Shown here piece by piece: positions 49,109-56,137 of a stretch of 64,000 nt of DNA. The stretch covers positions 75,391-139,390 of the forward strand of contig DCHR01000006.1 of assembly GCA_002315375.1 (NCBI GenBank), written 5' to 3'. Made by a program: the position numbers and the translations under genes. Source of the DNA: Treponema sp. UBA1747. GTDB lineage: Bacteria; Spirochaetota; Spirochaetia; Treponematales; Treponemataceae. The notes under the pieces were generated by a model. That model was given only the letters and a program-made list of their open reading frames with translations. It was not told the origin of the DNA and made no database searches. Position 1 is the first letter of the stretch. Every line of letters starts with the position of its first letter.

Positions 49109-51485
49109 CGAAAATCCGAATACACATGTAAAACAGATGAAACTTACTCCCACCTTGGCAAAGATTCTTTCAGAATCTCTGATGACGGCTAAAAAAGCCC
49201 ATCATCAGTTTTTTACGCCTGAGCATGTTCTGTCTGTTGCTCTTCAATATGACGTTGTAATCAATATTCTTTCTGCCTGCGGTGCAAATGCCGATTCCAT
49301 CAGAACTGAAACCTGTAATTTCCTTGCAACCAAAGTGCCAGTTTCTACTTCAGAGGCTCAGGAAGGCATTTTCAAGGTTCCTGCTGAATCCGCAGGTTTC
49401 CAGAATATGATGAACAAGGCAATTTTCCATTGCCTTTCAGCTGAAACAGATGTTCTTGATATTACAGACCTTCTGGTTGTAATGATAGAAACTCCGAATA
49501 ATTATGCTTCTTATTACCTTCGCCATGGCGGAGTTGATAAAATGCGCCTTACAGAAGTTGTTTCCCGTATCAGACAGGAAACACGGAATATAAGGGGCCG
49601 GAAAGGGGGACAGCAGAATCCCGGACCTTTCGCAGAGGGATTAAATTCCGCAATGAACGGAATGAATCCGGAAGATGCTGAACCAAAATATGAAGCTCTT
49701 AAAAAATTCACAGTGAACCTTAATGAACAGGCAAAGGCCGGCGCTTTTGACAGTCTTATTGGCCGTGAAGATGAAATTGAGCGTACAATTCAGATTCTTT
49801 GCCGCCGCACAAAAAATAATCCTCTTCATGTCGGGGATGCAGGTGTCGGAAAAACAGCCATTACATACGGAATCGCACAGCGCCTTGTAAAAAATGAAGT
49901 CCCGGCTTCATTGAAAGGCTTTGAAATCTATTCTCTTGATCTTGGACTTCTTCTGGCGGGCAGTAAGTTCCGTGGTGATTTTGAAGAACGCCTTAATGCG
50001 GTAATAAAGGAAGTTCTTGAACAGAAAAAAGTAATTCTTTTTATCGATGAAATTCATATGATTATGGGAGCAGGAACAAACGGAAATTCAAATATGGATG
50101 CCGCAAACCTGCTGAAACCTGTTCTTGCCGGCGGTAATGTTCGTGTAATCGGTTCTACAACCTTTGAAGAATATTCCAAAAACTTTGAAAAAGACCGTGC
50201 CTTGGCAAGACGTTTCCAGAAAATCGATATTGTTGAACCTACACGTAAAGAAACAGTTGAGATCCTGAAGGGACTAAAGAAAAAATATGAAGATTATCAT
50301 CATGTAAAATTCAGTTCTGATGCCATTGAGACTGCCGTAAACCTTTCAGTTCAGTATCTGCCGGACCGTCGTCTTCCGGATAAGGCAATAGACCTTATCG
50401 ATGAAGCCGGTGCCTGGATGAATATTACAAAGAACGGCGGATTCAAGGGAAAAGGCGTAAAAAAGGCAGGAAAAGCTGCTGCTAAGGCTCCTTTGATTGA
50501 TGAAGAAATTATCAGAAAGGTAACAGCAAAAATTGCTCATCTGCCACTGGAAACCGTTAAAGGTGATGATAAGGAAAAACTCCGTAATATAGAAAACCTT
50601 CTTTCTGCTGAAGTATTCGGACAGGAAAGGGCAGTTCAGGCAGTTGCAAAAGCCGTTAAACGTGCCCGTGCCGGATTCAGGAATCCTGACAAACCGGAAG
50701 CCTGTTACCTTTTTGTAGGTCCTACCGGAGTAGGTAAAACTGAACTTGCAAGAAGCCTGGCTTCAACACTTGGTGAACCTCTTCTCCGCTACGATATGTC
50801 TGAATATCAGGAAAAACATGCGGTCAGCAGACTTATTGGTTCTCCTCCAGGTTATGTTGGCTTTGAAGAAGGCGGTCAACTTACAAAAGATGTCCGCAAG
50901 AATCCTCATGCTGTAATTCTTTTTGATGAAATAGAAAAAGCCCATGAAGATATTTACAATGTGCTTCTTCAGGTACTGGATTACGGGCAGCTTACAGACA
51001 ACCAGGGGCGTAAATCAGATTTCCGTTCCTGCATTATTATCATGACAAGTAATGCAGGTGCCAGAGATATGGAAAAACCTGGCATTGGTTTTGGAACTGA
51101 AACTGCAGAAAATGCAGAAGCTTCATTAAAAGAGGCTGTGGACAGGGAATTCAGTCCTGAATTCCGAAACCGTCTGGACAGCATTATTCCGTTCGGACAT
51201 CTGGACCGAAAAGTTGCCCGTATGGTTTGTGAAAAAGAAATCAGAAAGCTTTCGGAAAGAATGGCTTCCAGAAAAGTTCAGCTTACAGTTTCTGAAAAAG
51301 CAGTGGATTTCCTGACTGATGAAGGATATTCACGTGAATTCGGTGCACGAAATATGGCCCGTACTGTTGAAGAACTTCTTGCCAATCCACTGGTTGATGA
51401 AGTTCTCTTCGGAAAACTGGAAAATGGCGGAAATGTCCGTGCGGAAGTTACCCGCGGTAAAATTTCCTTTAAATACGGTGTATAA
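49095..51485 (+). CDS. clpA: ClpA-type AAA+ unfoldase
   Basis: 796 aa. N-domain at ~1-150, AAA1 with Walker A GDAGVGKT (~255), and AAA2 with GPTGVGKT (~545). ClpP docking is expected through an IGF loop (PGIGFGTE), so it works with ClpP, which is not in the window. The arm between the two AAA modules is short, which separates it from ClpB. The start is probably TTG 49095 overlapping clpS, with GAGAG upstream; an ATG at 49137 is a second option that would remove 14 residues. Confidence 0.93.
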   Translation: MSENNENPNTHVKQMKLTPTLAKILSESLMTAKKAHHQFFTPEHVLSVALQYDVVINILSACGANADSIRTETCNFLATKVPVSTSEAQEGIFKVPAESAGFQNMMNKAIFHCLSAETDVLDITDLLVVMIETPNNYASYYLRHGGVDKMRLTEVVSRIRQETRNIRGRKGGQQNPGPFAEGLNSAMNGMNPEDAEPKYEALKKFTVNLNEQAKAGAFDSLIGREDEIERTIQILCRRTKNNPLHVGDAGVGKTAITYGIAQRLVKNEVPASLKGFEIYSLDLGLLLAGSKFRGDFEERLNAVIKEVLEQKKVILFIDEIHMIMGAGTNGNSNMDAANLLKPVLAGGNVRVIGSTTFEEYSKNFEKDRALARRFQKIDIVEPTRKETVEILKGLKKKYEDYHHVKFSSDAIETAVNLSVQYLPDRRLPDKAIDLIDEAGAWMNITKNGGFKGKGVKKAGKAAAKAPLIDEEIIRKVTAKIAHLPLETVKGDDKEKLRNIENLLSAEVFGQERAVQAVAKAVKRARAGFRNPDKPEACYLFVGPTGVGKTELARSLASTLGEPLLRYDMSEYQEKHAVSRLIGSPPGYVGFEEGGQLTKDVRKNPHAVILFDEIEKAHEDIYNVLLQVLDYGQLTDNQGRKSDFRSCIIIMTSNAGARDMEKPGIGFGTETAENAEASLKEAVDREFSPEFRNRLDSIIPFGHLDRKVARMVCEKEIRKLSERMASRKVQLTVSEKAVDFLTDEGYSREFGARNMARTVEELLANPLVDEVLFGKLENGGNVRAEVTRGKISFKYGV

Positions 51486-51486
51486 A

Positions 51487-52239
51487 ATGACTGAACAGCA
51501 GCTTAAAAATGAAATCTTTTCCCGTTACGGGGCAGTGACCCGGGCCAGAGGTTGCTTTTTATATACAAAAAAAGGAATCCGTCTGACAGATATGTATCAG
51601 GCAAACGGACGTGCAATTCTTGGCTGGGGTGGAAGTGATGCTTTTACCCGGCTTAAAAATGTAATGAACAGAGGCCTTACCGGTTCCTTTATTACTGAAT
51701 ATTCATCGCAGATTGATAAAGCCGTAAGTGACCTTCTTGGAAACAAAAGACATGTTGTATGGGCTTCAGAAATCCCTGATTACGGTGTTGTCTGGGAACC
51801 ATGGAATGCCCCTGAAGGACTGACAACTGCAAAGGTTCTGGTCATTCGTCCGCCACTTCCATGGACTGACAATCTTTTTATGATTTGTCTTAAAGAGGGA
51901 TTTTCGGAAGAAGATTTCATGGATTCTTACGGTGAACCTTTAGTTGAAGTGCCATCTCCTGTTATTGCGGGAATTACCCGTGCAGTTTATGACCTTATTG
52001 CGGCACTGAAGGAAAGGGAAGAAAAAGACTGGTTTATCTACGACCAGATTCTCTGCCAGTATTTTGACAGAAACGGCCCTTATTTATATCCGATAATTCC
52101 TGAAGAAGAATATGATGATTTTGTTTTGTCTTGTCTTGATTTGGGTATTATAATTAATCCAGATTATAACAGTCATTCAATTGTGCCTTTCGGGGCAGAT
52201 AAAGGCGTTTTTTCAAAATTAAAGAACAAGGAACTGTAA
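51487..52239 (+). CDS. Aminotransferase-like fragment protein, 250 aa
   Basis: Start at ATG 51487, one base past the clpA stop. The N-terminal part (RARGCFLYTKKGIRLTDMYQ, then ILGWGG) resembles the N-terminus of class III PLP aminotransferases, and the C-terminal part (FVLSCLDLGIIINPDYNSHS) resembles their small-domain end. The large domain with the catalytic Lys is missing. It could be a domesticated remnant. The DNA frame is intact, with normal codon use, so it is not an obvious pseudogene. The resemblance is my reading and not proven. Confidence 0.6.
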   Translation: MTEQQLKNEIFSRYGAVTRARGCFLYTKKGIRLTDMYQANGRAILGWGGSDAFTRLKNVMNRGLTGSFITEYSSQIDKAVSDLLGNKRHVVWASEIPDYGVVWEPWNAPEGLTTAKVLVIRPPLPWTDNLFMICLKEGFSEEDFMDSYGEPLVEVPSPVIAGITRAVYDLIAALKEREEKDWFIYDQILCQYFDRNGPYLYPIIPEEEYDDFVLSCLDLGIIINPDYNSHSIVPFGADKGVFSKLKNKEL

Positions 52240-52242
52240 TTT

Positions 52243-52533
52243 ATGGAGCAGGCTGATATTACACTTGCAATAATTAAACTGGCTGCAGGCGGAATTACTG
52301 CATTTCTGGCAATTATGCTCTGGAGCAAAACCCGTGATGTTTCATGGATGAGTCTGGTTGCAGGTTTTATCACCACTTATGCCGGTATGGTTTATGACCT
52401 GATGATTGATCTTCATGTTATCACAGCTGCAGGTCCTGTTGTCTGGGGACTTCCTTTATCGACTCTGCTTTTTACGGCAGTTCCTTTTGTATTTTTTATT
52501 CTGGCATTTATTCTTATGCTTGTGCGACGGTAG
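52243..52533 (+). CDS. Small membrane protein, 96 aa
   Basis: Three hydrophobic segments: LAIIKLAAGGITAFLAIML (~8-26), MSLVAGFITTYAGMVYDLMI (~36-55) and LLFTAVPFVFFILAFILMLV (~75-94). Not recognised. It is 3 nt past the previous gene, so part of the clpS-clpA operon. Confidence 0.7.
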   Translation: MEQADITLAIIKLAAGGITAFLAIMLWSKTRDVSWMSLVAGFITTYAGMVYDLMIDLHVITAAGPVVWGLPLSTLLFTAVPFVFFILAFILMLVRR

Positions 52534-52568
52534 CATACCGTTTTATTTATAATTTCCTGGGGGGCGTT

Positions 52569-52982
52569 ATGGCAACAAAAGAAACAAAATCAGTCAGTAC
52601 TCTGCTTATGCAGATTGCTTTGGGATGTCTTCTGATAATCAGTGGTATCTGGGGACTTCAGGGAGGCGGTGATGAAGCTGTAAAAGCTATCCGCCATATT
52701 TTTGCAGGAAATGTCCGCGATATTATGTCGATTGTTTTTTCTGTAATTGAACTGATTGCAGGAGTTTTCCTTCTTCTTCGTCTTTTTGTTTCTATGGGAA
52801 CAGGACTTGATACAGTTCTTATGTTTATCATTATGATAATGTGGATTGCAGCCATCATTCTTATGGATATTCTTGGTTCAGGCGGTATTCTGAACGGTGG
52901 TGCAAAGCATTTCCTGAACTGGCTTTACAGTTTTTCATATCATCTTCTGGTTCTGGCTGCAATTATCCGTATTAAATACTAA
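52569..52982 (+). CDS. Small membrane protein, 137 aa
   Basis: Four predicted spans (about residues 13-29, 53-73, 81-101 and 118-134) and a short soluble N-terminus. GGGGGC lies upstream of the ATG. Not recognised. The clustering with the 96-aa protein suggests they act together. Confidence 0.7.
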   Translation: MATKETKSVSTLLMQIALGCLLIISGIWGLQGGGDEAVKAIRHIFAGNVRDIMSIVFSVIELIAGVFLLLRLFVSMGTGLDTVLMFIIMIMWIAAIILMDILGSGGILNGGAKHFLNWLYSFSYHLLVLAAIIRIKY

Positions 52983-53044
52983 GAAGCATCTTCAAAAATG
53001 GGGACCTCTTTCCGATAAAAAGGAAAGAGGAGTGCGGGATTTTT

Positions 53045-53752
53045 ATGTTCACAAAAAAAAGGTTTTTTACTTTCGTCGGATTTATTCTTCTGGTATCGGC
53101 TGCCTGTGCTGCGGAATCAAAGCGCCTGGTAACTTTTGATGCCGGACTATCAACAGGAATTCCTGTTTATGGAGATTCTCTCCTCCGCAGCGAGAATGCT
53201 TTGCTTACCGATGGTGGTAAACATGCTATTATCGGAACTGTTTGTGATATAAATTTCAGATTAAGTGACGGAATTACCTTTTTTGTTGGAAATGATAATG
53301 TTTTTGATTTTATCTGGAATAAATCTGTAAATGAAGGGAAAACAGCTTACTTTCATCATATAGACAGTGCTTTCTTTCCGGGTTTGAAAATCTATCCGGG
53401 GCTTGGCGGATTCAATATTTCCTGCGGCTATTCGGTTGGAACCCGCTGGGATTTTCACTCAAAGGTAACTCAGTCAGGAACACCTGAAGAAACTCCGAAG
53501 CCGGAAGAAGAAAACTCTCCTGAGGATCCTGTAATAACTCCAAATCTTGTAAAATCGGTTATTGCTTCTGACGGAACTACAGAAATCGATTCAGCCCTCT
53601 GGGGAAACGGATTCCGTATCGGTCTGGAATATGATTTTTCTTATAAGTCAGAACCAAATCTTCCTTCTGTAGGTCTTTATTATCGTTTCTGTCCGAGAGG
53701 AAATTATCACTGGGATAATGTATTCGCTCTCTATTGTGTAATGAATTTTTAA
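53045..53752 (+). CDS. Putative outer-membrane or periplasmic protein, 235 aa
   Basis: Signal peptide with cleavage near AACAA (residue ~23). The mature part is beta-rich, with alternating hydrophobic strands (GITFFVGNDNVFDFIW, FNISCGYSVGTRWDFHS, FRIGLEYDFSY), and ends in aromatic Phe (CVMNF), as outer-membrane beta-barrels do. A Pro/Glu-rich linker splits it (~148-165). No family recognised. Confidence 0.65.
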   Translation: MFTKKRFFTFVGFILLVSAACAAESKRLVTFDAGLSTGIPVYGDSLLRSENALLTDGGKHAIIGTVCDINFRLSDGITFFVGNDNVFDFIWNKSVNEGKTAYFHHIDSAFFPGLKIYPGLGGFNISCGYSVGTRWDFHSKVTQSGTPEETPKPEEENSPEDPVITPNLVKSVIASDGTTEIDSALWGNGFRIGLEYDFSYKSEPNLPSVGLYYRFCPRGNYHWDNVFALYCVMNF

Positions 53753-53771
53753 GTTCAATATAATCCGTTAC

Positions 53772-53800
53772 TTGCGGTAAAAATTTTCCTATTATATAAT
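53772..53800 (+). promoter_or_regulatory. Promoter of parE, leaderless type
   Basis: TTGCGG (53772-53777), 17-nt spacer, TATAAT (53795-53800). The ATG at 53808 lies 7 nt after the -10 box with no Shine-Dalgarno, so transcription should start at or next to the start codon. Confidence 0.7.
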
Positions 53801-53807
53801 AACCCTT

Positions 53808-56090
53808 ATGGGTGGAAATAATACAAAATCGGGAAGTTCTCTGCTTAAGGCAGCAGAACAGGCCGCTGCAAAAGCAAAGGCAGCGGAAGCAAAAAAATCG
53901 ACAACAACAAAATCTTCAACTACAAAAGCCACAGCTGCCAAAACTCCTGCAGCCAAAACAACTGCAGTAAAAACTACTGCCGCAAAACCGGCAGCAACTA
54001 AGACAGTAGCCAAGGCTCCTGCAAAACCGGTGCCTGCTGCAAAAACAACTGTAAAAGCTGCCGCTGTAAAAACTGCAGCAACAAAGCCAGCTGCTAAAGC
54101 TGCTGCGGTAAAATCTGCTGTAAAAACAACAGCTGCAAAACCAGCATCTGCAGCAAAAATAACAGAAACAAAGGCGGCAGCTCCAAAAACTGCAGGTACG
54201 ACAGCAAAGGCCGCAGCTGCAAAATCAAAACCTGCTTCTCAGGCCGGAACCGGTGTTTATGACGAAGACTCCATCCTTCACCTGGAAGGACTTGAACATA
54301 TCCGCTTAAGACCTGGTATGTACATCGGCTCCCTGGGTGACGGTTCCAACGAAAATGACGGTATCTATATTCTTCTTAAGGAAGGAATCGATAACTCAAT
54401 CGATGAATTTTCACAGGGTTTTGGTAAACGCATCGATATTGAAATCAAAGAAGGACATGTAAAAATCCGCGACTATGGACGCGGTATTCCTCTTGGAAAA
54501 CTTGAAGACTGTGTTTCAAACGTCAACACAGGTGCCAAATACAACAACTCTGTTTTCAAACAGGCAATTGGTATGAATGGTGTTGGTATCAAAGCAACCA
54601 ATGCTCTTTCATCATACTTCAGAGCTGCTTCGATTCGTGACGGCAAAATGGCCGTTGTTGAATATGAACGGGGTGAAAAGAAATCCGGAAAAATCGGACC
54701 TGCAAAGCCTGGTGTTCAGAACGGTACTTTTCTGGAATTCATACCTGATACAGAGCTTTTCGGAAAATACGAATACAACATGGAATATGTTGAAAAGCGC
54801 CTGTGGAATTACGCTTACCTGAATCCCGGACTTAAAATAATCTGCAACGGAAAAGAGTATTATTCTGAAAAAGGTCTTGAAGATCTTCTGGTTCACGAAA
54901 TGGGCGGTGCAGGAAAGCAGCTTTATGAAACTTTCAGTTACACAGGCGAAAACCTTCAGTTTGTTCTTACTCATACAGCAAGCCTTGATAAATTCGTATT
55001 CTCTTTTGTAAACGGACAGAGTACAGATGACGGCGGTACTCATGTTACTGCCTTCCTGGACGGATTTACAAAAGGTGTCTGTGAATGTTTCAAGAAAGAA
55101 TATGACATTAAGGATGTTACAGGTGGTCTGTTTGTAGCCCTTAAGGTTGGACTTGATAATCCTATGTTTACCAGCCAGACAAAAAACAAGCTTGGTAACG
55201 TAGAAATTCGTGCTCCAATCATTAAAGAAGTTCAGGCTGCCGTTGATGACTGGCTTCGTCATAATCCTGCCATAAAGGGTGCAATCGAAGACAAAATCAT
55301 CAAGAATCAGAAAGCCCGCAACGAGATTAACAGTGTAACAGAAAAACAGATTCGTGAAGCTTCCAAATCTGTTATGCTTAAAATTGCAAAGCTTAAGGAC
55401 TGCCGTTATCACCTGCAGGATGGTGCCAAAGGTGCCGAAAGTATGATTTTCATTACTGAGGGAGATTCGGCCACCGGTCCAATGACTTACGCCCGTAATG
55501 CAGAATATCAGGCAATTTTCAGTTTGAAGGGAAAACCTGAAAATATGTACGGCCGCAAAAAGTCTGCTCTTTTTGACAATGAAGAACTTAAAAATCTGAC
55601 CTTCAGTCTTGGTGTTCAGAGAAGTGTTGAAGATCTCCGTTATGATAAAATCGTTATTGCAACCGATGCCGATAACGACGGTTTCCATATCAGAAATCTG
55701 GTAATGACTTATCTTCTTCTGTTCTTTGAGGAACTGGTTATTTCCGGTCATGTGTATATTCTGGAAACACCTCTTTTCCGTGTCCGCACAAAGAAAGAAA
55801 CTGTTTACTGTTATTCTGAAGACAGCCGCGACAAAGAAATGAAACGTCTTGGTGCAAATGCTGAAGTAACACGATTCAAAGGACTTGGAGAAATCAGCCC
55901 TGCAGAATTCGGACAGTTTATTCATCCCCGCAAGGAAGGGGAAAGCGAAGATAAGGGTATTCACCTTACACCGGTAAGTATTCAGAGTCTGAAGAATGTT
56001 CCTCAGGTTCTTGAATTCTATATGGGAAAAAATACTCCTGAAAGACGTGAATTCATTGTTCACCACCTGGCAAAAGAAATCGACGCTTAA
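53808..56090 (+). CDS. parE: Type IIA topoisomerase B subunit (ParE-like) with histone-H1-like tail
   Basis: 760 aa. Residues 1-~147 are a Lys/Ala/Thr/Pro tail with 29 lysines, only 3 Glu and no Asp, including seven consecutive pentads ending in Lys (31-65), as in histone H1 C-termini. From ~150 a GHKL ATPase domain (EGIDNSIDEF, GRGIPLG), transducer and Toprim domain (TEGDSATGP, DADNDGF) follow. The EGDSATGP form differs from the EGDSAGGS of E. coli ParE and GyrB. ~613 aa remain after the tail, normal for ParE. No parC or gyrA is adjacent. GyrB is the alternative. Confidence 0.85.
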   Translation: MGGNNTKSGSSLLKAAEQAAAKAKAAEAKKSTTTKSSTTKATAAKTPAAKTTAVKTTAAKPAATKTVAKAPAKPVPAAKTTVKAAAVKTAATKPAAKAAAVKSAVKTTAAKPASAAKITETKAAAPKTAGTTAKAAAAKSKPASQAGTGVYDEDSILHLEGLEHIRLRPGMYIGSLGDGSNENDGIYILLKEGIDNSIDEFSQGFGKRIDIEIKEGHVKIRDYGRGIPLGKLEDCVSNVNTGAKYNNSVFKQAIGMNGVGIKATNALSSYFRAASIRDGKMAVVEYERGEKKSGKIGPAKPGVQNGTFLEFIPDTELFGKYEYNMEYVEKRLWNYAYLNPGLKIICNGKEYYSEKGLEDLLVHEMGGAGKQLYETFSYTGENLQFVLTHTASLDKFVFSFVNGQSTDDGGTHVTAFLDGFTKGVCECFKKEYDIKDVTGGLFVALKVGLDNPMFTSQTKNKLGNVEIRAPIIKEVQAAVDDWLRHNPAIKGAIEDKIIKNQKARNEINSVTEKQIREASKSVMLKIAKLKDCRYHLQDGAKGAESMIFITEGDSATGPMTYARNAEYQAIFSLKGKPENMYGRKKSALFDNEELKNLTFSLGVQRSVEDLRYDKIVIATDADNDGFHIRNLVMTYLLLFFEELVISGHVYILETPLFRVRTKKETVYCYSEDSRDKEMKRLGANAEVTRFKGLGEISPAEFGQFIHPRKEGESEDKGIHLTPVSIQSLKNVPQVLEFYMGKNTPERREFIVHHLAKEIDA

Positions 56091-56102
56091 TCAATTAAAA
56101 CG

Positions 56103-56131
56103 ATGCCATAAGGGCAGTTTTTTGGTAAACT
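56103..56131 (+). promoter_or_regulatory. Promoter of polA, leaderless type
   Basis: ATGCCA (56103-56108), 17-nt spacer, TAAACT (56126-56131), ending 6 nt before the ATG at 56138; no Shine-Dalgarno. Confidence 0.5.
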
Positions 56132-56137
56132 GTCTTT

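Noticed and set aside
54612..56066. 484-codon open frame antisense to parE
   Set aside because: The product is Phe/Cys-rich, without known motifs, and mirrors parE codon bias; no promoter or ribosome site.
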